Origin: Hyphomicrobium sp.
GTDB taxonomy: Bacteria; Pseudomonadota; Alphaproteobacteria; Rhizobiales; Hyphomicrobiaceae
Direction of reading: 5' to 3'
Length of the DNA stretch: 10,209 bases
Assembly (NCBI GenBank): GCA_030609245.1
Contig: JAUWCP010000066.1
Location: 1-10,209 of the forward strand
Numbering within the stretch: the first letter of the stretch is position 1; every line of letters starts with the position of its first letter. Below, one piece after another: positions 1-5,957 of this stretch. The position numbers and the translations under genes were made by a program. Under the pieces are notes generated by a model. The model did not search any database. It worked only from the letters and a program-made list of their open reading frames with translations, and was not told the origin of the DNA.

Positions 1-482
1 TCCGCGCCCGCCCGGGCAACTTCCGCCATGAATACCGCGCCCGCGGAGACGAGACATTCCTTGTTGGCTAGCGCCAGCCGGCGTCCTTGGCGCACGGCCT
101 CGAATGTCGGTTCAAGCCCAGCAGCGCCCACAATAGCGGCCATGACGCAGTCGGCCGGCTCAGCGGCGGCCGCGATAACGGCTGTTGGGCCGGCAGCCAC
201 CTTGATACCGGTGCCTGAGAGCAGAGATTTTAGCTCACCGTATTGACGCTCGTTGCCGATGACAGCGAGGCGGGCACCAACACGTTTGGCGCTTTCGGCG
301 AGCTCGACAACACTGTTTTGGGCGGTGAGAGCTATGATCTCGAACGCGTCGGGCGTACGGCTCACGAGGTCGAGCGTGTTCTTGCCGATCGACCCAGTCG
401 CGCCAAGGATGCTCAAGCTTCGCCGTACCACAGCGTCGTGGGGCATCTCCGACTTTGCCTGAGCGCTTGACAGCCGCGCCAT
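1..482 (-). CDS. dxr: 1-deoxy-D-xylulose 5-phosphate reductoisomerase, N-terminal part (C-terminus beyond window)
   Basis: This enzyme catalyses the first committed step of the MEP pathway: NADPH-dependent rearrangement and reduction of 1-deoxyxylulose 5-phosphate to 2-C-methylerythritol 4-phosphate, in the cytoplasm. About 160 residues are visible. The NADPH-binding Rossmann motif GATGSIG lies at residues 27-33, and the family motif ALANKE with following CLVSAG lies at 137-148. The catalytic metal-binding DSEH region should follow beyond base 1. The ATG at 482 is chosen because AGAGG sits four bases upstream (487-491). An in-frame ATG at 494 would add four residues but has a poor ribosome site. 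About 20 residues precede the usual start of the Rossmann strand, so the N-terminus is slightly long. The gene begins 21 bp after the cdsA stop, as the last visible member of the rpsB-to-dxr cluster. Identity is secure; the exact start is moderately sure. Confidence 0.95.
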   Translation of the reverse strand, partial: MARLSSAQAKSEMPHDAVVRRSLSILGATGSIGKNTLDLVSRTPDAFEIIALTAQNSVVELAESAKRVGARLAVIGNERQYGELKSLLSGTGIKVAAGPTAVIAAAAEPADCVMAAIVGAAGLEPTFEAVRQGRRLALANKECLVSAGAVFMAEVARAGA

Positions 483-486
483 TCTA

Positions 487-491
487 CCTCT
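487..491 (-). promoter_or_regulatory. Ribosome binding site of dxr (decides start)
   Basis: On the minus strand AGAGG lies four bases before the ATG at 482. It overlaps the alternative in-frame ATG at 494 (ATGAGAGG), so it can serve only the downstream start. This is why 482 is preferred. Confidence 0.55.
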
Positions 492-503
492 CATCCCAAA
501 ACG

Positions 504-1367
504 TCACATGCCAAACAACAGCGCCCGTGCCGGCGCGTGCGGATCGACGGCGAGGGCAAACAGTCCCGCGGCCACAGCCACCGTAACGATGCTATCCATG
601 CGATCCATGAAACCGCCGTGGCCTGGGATCAAAGCGCTTGCATCCTTGAACCCGAAGACCCGTTTCAACGCAGATTCGGCCAAGTCGCCTGCTTGAGCGA
701 CAATACCGAGCACGAGCCCCGTAAGCGCCAATCCCAAAGGTGAGGCGCCCCCGACAAAAAACGAAAAGAGAGCCGCGGCAGCCGTGCTTGCCGCCAGCCC
801 GCCCAACAGCCCTGCCCAGGTCTTGTTCGGCGAGATCTGGGGCCACAGCTTCGGTCCGCCAATCAATCGTCCCGCAGCATAAGCAGTGGTGTCTGAAGCC
901 CACACAATCGCGAATATGAGCAGCACCGCGAGGAAGCCATAGGGCTCATCACTGCGCATCCAAAGCAATGCGACGGCCGGGACGCCGACGTATATCACAC
1001 CGAGAACGGAAAGGCGCGCGCCGCGCTCGAAGACGAGCGGGACAAGAACAATTGCGGCCGTGGCGATAACGGCAAGCCCAAGCGCCGCATATCCCTGTGC
1101 CGCCAGAATGATCGCCGCCGTCACGGCGGCGGCATGAACGAAGAAAGCAAGATCAAAACTTACGCCGCGCACCACGCGGCCCCACTCCCAACTGATCACC
1201 AGCGAAACGACGAGGACGAGGAGTGCAAACCACGTTGGCCCTGCGTAAGCCAAGGCCAGGGCGATGAGCGCCATAACGGCGCCGGCAATGACGCGCGCCC
1301 TCAAGTCCGTAGGCAGCTTGCCTTCCTCGTGCGCGTTCGCATGCGAAGCTGCCAAATTGTCGGGCAT
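504..1367 (-). CDS. cdsA: Phosphatidate cytidylyltransferase (CDP-diacylglycerol synthase)
   Basis: This integral inner-membrane enzyme condenses phosphatidic acid with CTP to give CDP-diacylglycerol, the precursor of all main phospholipids. The 287-residue length is normal for the family. The first 20 or so residues are polar. Several hydrophobic stretches follow, for example about 26-60, 72-112, 119-137, 144-156, 186-205 and 210-226. Conserved motifs are WASDTTAY (156-163), SPNKTWAG (179-186) and the CdsA signature. The signature starts at S232 (SALKR), continues with KD at 241-242 and ends with PGHGGFMDRMD (248-258), which holds the metal- and substrate-binding aspartates. The reading frame is open upstream to an ATG at 1496, but that would overlap uppS by 119 bp. 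The ATG at 1367 has GAGG eight bases upstream and lies 10 bp after the uppS stop. Identity is very sure. Confidence 0.96.
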   Translation of the reverse strand: MPDNLAASHANAHEEGKLPTDLRARVIAGAVMALIALALAYAGPTWFALLVLVVSLVISWEWGRVVRGVSFDLAFFVHAAAVTAAIILAAQGYAALGLAVIATAAIVLVPLVFERGARLSVLGVIYVGVPAVALLWMRSDEPYGFLAVLLIFAIVWASDTTAYAAGRLIGGPKLWPQISPNKTWAGLLGGLAASTAAAALFSFFVGGASPLGLALTGLVLGIVAQAGDLAESALKRVFGFKDASALIPGHGGFMDRMDSIVTVAVAAGLFALAVDPHAPARALLFGM

Positions 1368-1375
1368 GGTGCGCG

Positions 1376-1379
1376 CCTC
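1376..1379 (-). promoter_or_regulatory. Ribosome binding site of cdsA overlapping the uppS stop codon
   Basis: GAGG on the minus strand lies eight bases before the cdsA ATG at 1367 and overlaps the uppS stop codon (TGA, 1378-1380). This decides the start against the upstream ATGs at 1409 and 1496. It also suggests that ribosomes finishing uppS help start cdsA. Coupling is inferred, not shown. Confidence 0.6.
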
Positions 1380-2178
1380 AAGCCATCGATCGCTTTGAGA
1401 GCCCGCCATAGCGGCGCTCACGGGCGCGGTACCGGGCAAGTGCTTCTTCCAAAAGCTCAAGCCCAAAATCCGGCCAATAGGCGTCGAGGAACACAAACTC
1501 CGTGTATGCAGCCTGCCAAAGCAAGAAGTTCGACAAGCGCATCTCGCCGCTCGTGCGGATCAGCAAATCTGGATCGGGAATACCATATGTGTCGAGCGCG
1601 TCGTTAAGCGCGTCAGCTGTGATTTCCGATGGCTTGAGCGTCCCGGCCACGACAGCCTCGGCGAGTTTACGTGCCGCTTTTGCGATCTCAGCGCGCGCGC
1701 CGTAGTTGAACGCAATAACGAGCGTTAGCCTCTGGTTCTCCCGTGTCAGCTCGCACGCTTCATCAATGAGTGTCATCAGCTCTTTGTCGATATTGAATCG
1801 CTCACCGATGACGCGGATCCTGACGCCTGCTTTGTGCAGCTCGGCCAGATCAAGACGGATGAAGCGCTTCATCAGCCCCATAAGGTCGTCTATCTCATCA
1901 GCAGGCCGCGACCAGTTTTCGGAGGAAAAGCTGTAGAGCGTCAGGTAGGGAATCTCCAGATCGGCAACCGCGCGCACCGTGCGCCGCACTGCCTCCACAC
2001 CTGAGCGGTGACCAACCGAGCGTGGCAAGCCACGCGCCCGCGCCCAGCGCCCGTTGCCGTCCATGATGATGGCAATGTGACGGGGCGGAGCATCCGCGTC
2101 TTCATGTCGTCCGGTATGGTTGCTGATTTCCGTCACGTTTGTGGACAGGCTTTCGGTTGCGGACGGCGCAAGCGCCAA
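1378..2178 (-). CDS. uppS: Undecaprenyl diphosphate synthase (isoprenyl transferase)
   Basis: This cis-prenyltransferase adds isopentenyl diphosphate units to farnesyl diphosphate. It makes the C55 undecaprenyl diphosphate carrier needed for peptidoglycan and polysaccharide export. The signature HIAIIMDGNGRWA is at residues 34-46, with the Mg-binding catalytic aspartate at D40. H57 lies in the following helix, SENW is at 86-89, and RTSGE (208-212), RLSNFLLWQ (214-222) and E227 form the C-terminal substrate site. The frame has no ATG before the internal MDGN. The outer start given is a TTG at 2178 (266 residues). A GTG at 2136 would give 252 residues, close to the usual family length. Neither has a clear Shine-Dalgarno sequence. 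The frr stop (2209-2211) is in the same frame and lies 30 bp upstream of the TTG. The function is very sure; the start is uncertain. Confidence 0.95.
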   Translation of the reverse strand: MALAPSATESLSTNVTEISNHTGRHEDADAPPRHIAIIMDGNGRWARARGLPRSVGHRSGVEAVRRTVRAVADLEIPYLTLYSFSSENWSRPADEIDDLMGLMKRFIRLDLAELHKAGVRIRVIGERFNIDKELMTLIDEACELTRENQRLTLVIAFNYGARAEIAKAARKLAEAVVAGTLKPSEITADALNDALDTYGIPDPDLLIRTSGEMRLSNFLLWQAAYTEFVFLDAYWPDFGLELLEEALARYRARERRYGGLSKRSMA

Positions 2179-2208
2179 CTTGAACGAAGTCGCAGGTGTT
2201 CGTTCGGC

Positions 2209-2772
2209 TCAGACTTTGTGGATCTCGGCCTCCTTGGCCTCAAGCGTTGCGTCGATCTCCTTAACGAGCTTGTCGGTCAATTCCTGCACATCGGTGGAGG
2301 CTTTGTGATGATCGTCTTTACTCATTTCGCCTCCCTTCTCGAGCCTTTTGAGGTGCTCCATGCCTTCGCGACGCACGTTTCGCACAGAAACACGCGATTG
2401 TTCAGCGTATTTGTGCGCAAGCTTGGCGAATTCTTGACGGCGTTCGGCGGTTAGCATCGGGATAGGCAAGCGTATCAGCGTGCCATCGACGATCGGATTA
2501 AGGCCGAGGTTGGCTTCACGTATCGCCTTGTCTACCGCGGAGATGTTGGCCTTATCCCAGACCTGCACCGAGATGGTGCGCGGCTCGGGCACCGAGATCG
2601 CCGCGACCTGATTGAGCGGCATTTTGGAGCCGTACACGGAAACCTGCACAGGATCGAGCAGATGGGTGCTCGCCCGCCCGGTTCTCAGGCCTGAAAACTC
2701 GCGCCTGAGCGCTTCAACGCTGGCGTGCATACGCTTTTCGAGCTCGTTGAGATCAAATGGACCGGTCAGCAT
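2209..2772 (-). CDS. frr: Ribosome recycling factor
   Basis: Working with EF-G, this factor splits the post-termination ribosome so that the subunits and mRNA can be reused. The product is 187 residues, against about 185 in most bacteria. The two-domain layout is recognisable: the three-helix domain I is formed by residues about 1-30 and 105-187, and the small beta domain II is inserted between. GLRTGRAS lies at 28-35, and VRNVRR, with the conserved arginine R131, lies at 129-134. Domain I is rich in charged heptad-like helices. The frame is open to an ATG at 2817, but the ATG at 2772 follows AAGGAG with five bases of spacing and gives the normal length. The gene follows pyrH after 119 bp and precedes uppS, the usual alphaproteobacterial order. 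Confidence 0.97.
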   Translation of the reverse strand: MLTGPFDLNELEKRMHASVEALRREFSGLRTGRASTHLLDPVQVSVYGSKMPLNQVAAISVPEPRTISVQVWDKANISAVDKAIREANLGLNPIVDGTLIRLPIPMLTAERRQEFAKLAHKYAEQSRVSVRNVRREGMEHLKRLEKGGEMSKDDHHKASTDVQELTDKLVKEIDATLEAKEAEIHKV

Positions 2773-2777
2773 TTCTT

Positions 2778-2783
2778 CTCCTT
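2778..2783 (-). promoter_or_regulatory. Ribosome binding site of frr (decides start)
   Basis: AAGGAG on the minus strand is a near-ideal Shine-Dalgarno sequence five bases before the ATG at 2772. It settles the start against the upstream in-frame ATGs at 2817 and 2793. Confidence 0.75.
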
Positions 2784-2826
2784 CAGCCCGCATGATGCGC
2801 CGCGGCACACATCCCAAGGCGGCAAA

Positions 2827-2847
2827 TAGCTCTGCTTCGCGCAGCTA
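2827..2847 (-). other. Possible stem-loop in the pyrH-frr gap
   Basis: In the minus-strand transcript TAG-CTGC pairs with GCAG-(AG)-CTA around a GCGAA loop. This gives seven pairs with a two-base bulge. A short TTT follows (CTATTTGCC), but it is too short for a convincing intrinsic terminator. The hairpin lies 44 bp after the pyrH stop and 54 bp before the frr start. It could be a weak attenuator or RNA-processing site, or it could be chance. Confidence 0.3.
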
Positions 2848-2891
2848 CAGGGTTTGCGATTCCTGTGAGCGAATGGGGGCTTTCAAGCGGA

Positions 2892-3617
2892 TCATTCTAT
2901 GACAGTTGCCCGCGCTTTTCCCTGCAACACTTTGAGGAGATTTCCCGGCTCCTCGATGGAGAACACAATTACCGGAAGTCCATTGTCGCGAGCAAGGGCG
3001 ATCGCCGCTCCGTCCATGACCTTGAGATCTCGCGACAAAACCTCAGCATAACTCAGGCGTTCGAAGCGCTTAGCCCCTGGATTCGTAACCGGATCAGCAT
3101 CGTAGACGCCATCGACCTTAGTTGCTTTCGCCACCGCCTGACACCCCATCTCGATGGCCCGCAGCGTGGCGGCCGTGTCTGTCGTGAAAAATGGGTTGCC
3201 CGTGCCGGCGGCAAAGATCACCACGTGCCCGTCAGCCAAACGTTGCAAGGCCTTGGGCCGAACGTAACTTTCGCACACCGTGGGCATCGGGATGGCAGAA
3301 AGTACGCGGGCGGGCGTATTGGCATGCTCCAGGGCGTTCTGAAACGCCAGCGCGTTCATCACGGTAGCGAGCATGCCCATGTAATCGGCTGTGGCCCGGT
3401 CCATGCCTTTGGCAGCGCCAGCAAGCCCCCGAAAAATGTTGCCACCGCCAATAACCACGGCGATCTGGCACCCTTCCGCCACCGCCTCGGCGACGTCGCG
3501 CGCGAGACGGTCTACGACCTCCATGTCGATCCCGTAGGCGCTTTTGCCCATCAGGGCCTCGCCCGAGAGCTTCAACAGCAACCGATTATAGATGAGCCCA
3601 TCGCCGTCTGCTGCCAT
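2892..3617 (-). CDS. pyrH: Uridylate kinase (UMP kinase)
   Basis: This cytoplasmic enzyme phosphorylates UMP to UDP with ATP, in pyrimidine nucleotide synthesis. It belongs to the amino acid kinase fold and is typically a hexamer controlled by GTP and UTP. The product is 241 residues, a normal size. Visible motifs are the phosphate-binding KLSGE (16-20), the glycine-rich GGGN with nearby R63 (57-63), the UMP-binding GTGNPFFTTD (138-147), and KVDGVYDADP (167-176), which contributes to the nucleotide site. The ATG at 3617 is chosen over a TTG at 3644 because GAGG (3626-3629) lies eight bases upstream and the resulting N-terminus runs quickly into the first beta strand (LLLKLSG). It lies 91 bp after tsf in the rpsB-tsf-pyrH-frr cluster. 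UMP kinase output supports CTP for the CdsA reaction and UDP-sugars for cell-wall synthesis. Confidence 0.97.
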   Translation of the reverse strand: MAADGDGLIYNRLLLKLSGEALMGKSAYGIDMEVVDRLARDVAEAVAEGCQIAVVIGGGNIFRGLAGAAKGMDRATADYMGMLATVMNALAFQNALEHANTPARVLSAIPMPTVCESYVRPKALQRLADGHVVIFAAGTGNPFFTTDTAATLRAIEMGCQAVAKATKVDGVYDADPVTNPGAKRFERLSYAEVLSRDLKVMDGAAIALARDNGLPVIVFSIEEPGNLLKVLQGKARATVIE

Positions 3618-3650
3618 GACCGCTGCCTCGTCGCTTTGCCGCAATGCAAC

Positions 3651-3679
3651 ACCTGGCGGCTAGTGATCGGCCACCAAGT
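3651..3679 (-). other. Sense-strand stem-loop in the tsf-pyrH gap
   Basis: In the minus-strand transcript ten bases, ACUUGGUGGC, pair with GCCGCCAGGU around a nine-base loop. Two of the ten pairs are G-U wobbles. On the opposite strand these would be C-A mismatches, so the full stem forms only in the operon mRNA. It lies 29 bp after the tsf stop and 33 bp before the pyrH ATG. No U-run follows, so it is not an intrinsic terminator. An RNA-stability, processing or attenuation element is inferred. Confidence 0.4.
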
Positions 3680-3708
3680 CCTAACTAGCGCATCAGTGAT
3701 GGATTCGG

Positions 3709-4632
3709 CTAGCCGCCTGCAGCAGCGGCAACCTCTGCGGCGAAATCATCCTCTTTCTTTTCGATCCCCTCGCCCAGCGCGTAGCGCACAAAACCGGCGA
3801 TCTTGATGGGCGCGCCAGCCTTGCCTTCGGCCTCTTTCAAGGCTTGCGACACACTCTTGGACGGGTCGTGGATATACGCCTGATCGAGCAGGCAGTGCTC
3901 CTTGCCGTAGCTCTTTAGCCCGCTTGCCACGATCTTTTCCAGAATATGGTCCGGTTTGCCTTGGTTCTTGCCGGCGAGGATCGCCTTCTCGCGCTCTAGC
4001 GTTTCGGCCGGCACACCCGACAGATCGAGTGCCATCGGGCTTGTCGCGGCAACGTGCATCGCGATCATGCGCGCCAGATCGGAGAGCTCTTGGGTGTTCT
4101 TCCCATCCGACTCCAGCGCCACGAGCACGCCAATCTTGCCGAGACCTGGTGCGATCTGGTTGTGCACGTAGGAACCTAGAGCGCCTTTGGAAACATTCAG
4201 AGTTCTGGCGCGGCGCAGCGTCATGTTCTCGCCGATGGTGGCGATCATCTCCTTGATATGATCCTCAACCGTGATCTTCTCATTCGGATAGATCGTGGCC
4301 AAAAGCTTGGCCATATCACCCTTCGCTTCACTCGCGAGCGAGGTGATCTTCAGCACCATGTCTTGGAACTGCTCGTTGCGCGCCACGAAGTCGGTTTCGG
4401 AATTAACCTCCACGACAGAACCCGACGTCCCCGATGCCGCGATACCGACGAGCCCCTCTGCTGCGATCCTTCCAGCCTTCTTTGCAGCTTTGGAAAGCCC
4501 CTTCTTGCGCAACCAGTCGACAGCGGCCTCCACATCGCCGCCCGTCTCGCTCAGCGCCCTCTTGCAATCCATCATCCCGACACCCGTCTTGTCGCGCAGT
4601 TCCTTCACCAGGCTCGCGGAAATTGTGGTCAT
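3709..4632 (-). CDS. tsf: Translation elongation factor Ts
   Basis: EF-Ts is the guanine nucleotide exchange factor that releases GDP from EF-Tu during elongation. The product has 307 residues, a usual length for alphaproteobacteria. The N-terminal UBA-like domain carries signature 1 (LRDKTGVGMMDCKRAL, residues 12-27). Signature 2 (EVNSETDFVARN) begins at residue 75. Its TDF (80-82) corresponds to the residues that enter EF-Tu to disturb the Mg and nucleotide site. The rest forms the core and dimerisation domains, ending in an acidic and alanine-rich tail. The ATG at 4632 has an AAAGAG-type ribosome site about nine bases upstream. The gene lies 91 bp after rpsB and is surely co-transcribed with it, as in almost all bacteria. 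No anomaly is seen in the reading frame. Confidence 0.98.
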   Translation of the reverse strand: MTTISASLVKELRDKTGVGMMDCKRALSETGGDVEAAVDWLRKKGLSKAAKKAGRIAAEGLVGIAASGTSGSVVEVNSETDFVARNEQFQDMVLKITSLASEAKGDMAKLLATIYPNEKITVEDHIKEMIATIGENMTLRRARTLNVSKGALGSYVHNQIAPGLGKIGVLVALESDGKNTQELSDLARMIAMHVAATSPMALDLSGVPAETLEREKAILAGKNQGKPDHILEKIVASGLKSYGKEHCLLDQAYIHDPSKSVSQALKEAEGKAGAPIKIAGFVRYALGEGIEKKEDDFAAEVAAAAGG

Positions 4633-4664
4633 GTCTACACTCTTTGGTTGGCAGGCGGCTTCAC

Positions 4665-4678
4665 GCTACGCCCGTAGC
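4665..4678 (-). other. Perfect small inverted repeat in the rpsB-tsf gap
   Basis: GCTAC pairs with GTAGC around a four-base loop, 33 bp before the tsf start and 46 bp after the rpsB stop. There is no following T-run, so it is not a standard terminator. It may tune the ratio of S2 to EF-Ts through partial attenuation or mRNA processing, which is inference. A five-base stem is short enough to arise by chance. Confidence 0.3.
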
Positions 4679-4723
4679 TTGACAATAGGTTGTTGTTGCC
4701 GCTGTCACGCGCGGTGGCGCCGA

Positions 4724-5734
4724 TCAGACCGCTCTGACCTCCACCAGCTTCTTGGCCTGAGCAACCCAGCCATCCTTCTCGATTTGGCCTTGAAGCTTGA
4801 GTTGGGCATCGAGGGCAGCCAGCTGCTCCGGATCGAAGTCGGCGATCTGCCAGTAATGGAAGACGCCCGCGTCGTTGAGTTGCTGCTCAATTTTGACGGT
4901 AATCCCGCTGATATTCTTAAGGTCGTCGGCGTCGCCACGCGGCGCTTCAATGCCGCGGAACCCGGCGGGAGTTGCTGCCTTCTCCGTCTCCGGCAGTACT
5001 TCAGCGGGCGGAGCTTCGGATGCTCCGACATCAACGCCTGTGGAACTCTGGCTGCGCTCCAGGCCATCGAGAGCGGCGCGCGCGATGAGGTCGCAATAAA
5101 GCGTGATAGCGCGGCCGGCATCGTCATTTCCGGGAACGGGGAAATCGATGCCGTCGGGATCGCAATTGGTGTCGACGATGGCCACGATCGGGATCTTGAG
5201 CTTGCGTGCCTCCTTGATGGCGATGCTCTCCTTGTTGGTGTCGATCACAAACAACAAGTCGGGCGTACCGCCCATATCCTTGATACCGCCCAGCGCTTTA
5301 TTGAGCTTGTCGCGCTCGCGCGTGATGTTGAGCACTTCCTTCTTGGTGCGTCCCTGAGGGTCGCCGACGATATCGTCGAGCTGGCGCAGGCGGCGTATCG
5401 ACTGGGAGATCGTCTTCCAGTTGGTCAGCGTGCCACCAAGCCAACGGTGATTGATGAAATACTGTGCCGAACGCTTTGCGGAATCGGCGATTGCATCGGA
5501 CGCCTGGCGCTTAGTCGCCACGAACAGAACGCGGCCGCCACCAGCCACGGTGTCAGAAATCTTAACGAGCGCCTGATGCAACAGCGGCGTCGTCTGCGTC
5601 AGATCGACGATATGAATGTTGTTGCGGGCGCCGTAGATGAAGGGCGCCATCTTGGGGTTCCAGCGGTGTGACTGGTGGCCGAAGTGCACGCCAGCTTCCA
5701 AGAGCTGACGCATGTTGAACGCGGGAAGCGTCAT
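4724..5734 (-). CDS. rpsB: 30S ribosomal protein S2 with C-terminal extension
   Basis: S2 binds late to the 30S subunit between head and body, and is needed for S1 docking and initiation. The product has 336 residues, about 90-100 more than E. coli S2. Residues 1 to about 225 are the S2 core. They include NNIHIVDLTQT (38-48), the RWLGGTLTNW segment (97-106) and the second signature, starting PDLLFVIDTNKESIAI (158-173) and continuing to IVDTN (186-190). An alanine/proline/acidic linker (about 226-268) leads to a compact helical module (269-336), starting DDLKNISGI and containing FHYWQIADF (292-300), that resembles helix-hairpin-helix domains. Such extensions are, as I recall, common in Hyphomicrobiales S2. 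The ATG at 5734 has AAGGA seven bases upstream. The gene leads the tsf-pyrH-frr-uppS-cdsA-dxr cluster behind its own probable promoter. Confidence 0.98.
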   Translation of the reverse strand: MTLPAFNMRQLLEAGVHFGHQSHRWNPKMAPFIYGARNNIHIVDLTQTTPLLHQALVKISDTVAGGGRVLFVATKRQASDAIADSAKRSAQYFINHRWLGGTLTNWKTISQSIRRLRQLDDIVGDPQGRTKKEVLNITRERDKLNKALGGIKDMGGTPDLLFVIDTNKESIAIKEARKLKIPIVAIVDTNCDPDGIDFPVPGNDDAGRAITLYCDLIARAALDGLERSQSSTGVDVGASEAPPAEVLPETEKAATPAGFRGIEAPRGDADDLKNISGITVKIEQQLNDAGVFHYWQIADFDPEQLAALDAQLKLQGQIEKDGWVAQAKKLVEVRAV

Positions 5735-5741
5735 TGGATCG

Positions 5742-5746
5742 TCCTT
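5742..5746 (-). promoter_or_regulatory. Ribosome binding site of rpsB
   Basis: AAGGA on the minus strand lies seven bases before the rpsB ATG. A second, stronger-looking GGAGG at 5758-5762 is 23 bases before the ATG, too far to act directly. It sits in the loop of a possible GGTT/AACC mini-stem, and could be a ribosome standby site or chance. Confidence 0.6.
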
Positions 5747-5776
5747 TTCCGGTTAGTCCTCCGCGAACCTTGAGAA

Positions 5777-5802
5777 GGCGGTCTGCAGCGTGCAGTTCCG
5801 CC
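5777..5802 (-). promoter_or_regulatory. Stem-loop in the rpsB mRNA leader
   Basis: In the minus-strand leader GGCGG pairs with CCGCC, and inside it CTGCA pairs with TGCAG around a CGC loop, with an AA/A internal loop between. That gives ten pairs in two stacked helices. No U-run follows, so termination is unlikely. It lies between the probable promoter and the rpsB ribosome site. In enterobacteria S2 represses its own operon through the rpsB leader. A similar role here is inference only. Confidence 0.4.
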
Positions 5803-5866
5803 CACCGGAGCGATCAGCAGGGCTTTCAATCTGCCAAGCGCATAGGTCCGTGTGTGAGATGCGCGG

Positions 5867-5895
5867 CTTATAGGCTGGTTAGAATGCGTTGACAA
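5867..5895 (-). promoter_or_regulatory. Probable sigma70-type promoter for the rpsB operon
   Basis: On the minus strand TTGTCA (5890-5895) is followed by exactly 17 bases and then TATAAG (5867-5872). Each box matches the TTGACA and TATAAT consensus at five of six positions. Transcription would start near 5860, giving a leader of about 125 nt. It is the best promoter-like site I found in the window, and it stands directly ahead of the translation genes, as expected for a highly expressed operon. Confidence 0.7.
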
Positions 5896-5911
5896 CCCGT
5901 ATGCCGGAGCC

Positions 5912-5940
5912 ATTGGCCGCCGGCGGCGATCGCGCCCAAT
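5912..5940. repeat. G+C-rich palindromic cluster between the YkuD lipoprotein gene and the rpsB promoter
   Basis: A perfect 12-bp palindrome, GCCGCCGGCGGC (5916-5927), adjoins an eight-base palindrome GCGATCGC (5926-5933). An outer ATTGG/CCAAT inverted repeat (5912-5916 and 5936-5940) encloses both. It starts 18 bp after the stop of the lipoprotein gene and ends 17 bp upstream of the -35 box. In the transcript it could fold and slow polymerase as a terminator lacking a U-run. As DNA it could be a regulator site. Neither is proven. Confidence 0.35.
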
Positions 5941-5957
5941 GTGTTCATCATCGGAAG

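Noticed and set aside
1368..1496. Longer cdsA start at 1496 (or 1409)
   Set aside because: It would overlap uppS by up to 119 bp and add a polar segment absent from the family. The ATG at 1367 has a well-placed GAGG.
2773..2817. Longer frr start at 2817
   Set aside because: The AAGGAG site and the family length both fit the ATG at 2772.
3618..3644. TTG start for pyrH at 3644
   Set aside because: An ATG at 3617 with GAGG eight bases upstream is better and gives the normal family length.
2865..3806. 313-codon open frame on the plus strand, opposite pyrH
   Set aside because: It is the shadow of pyrH and the flanking gap. The product shows no family motif and the composition is that of an antisense frame.
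4295..5671. 458-codon open frame on the plus strand, antisense to tsf and rpsB
   Set aside because: It runs opposite two certain genes, has no recognisable domain or ribosome site, and such frames are common opposite G+C-rich coding sequence with few stop-complement codons.
5777..5802. Intrinsic terminator in the rpsB leader
   Set aside because: The stem is sound, but it is followed by TTCTCAAGG rather than a run of U, so it is kept only as a leader structure.
5731..5913. 60-codon open frame on the minus strand covering the rpsB leader
   Set aside because: It spans the promoter -10 box and the leader, overlaps the rpsB start, and has no recognisable motif; it is more likely non-coding leader.
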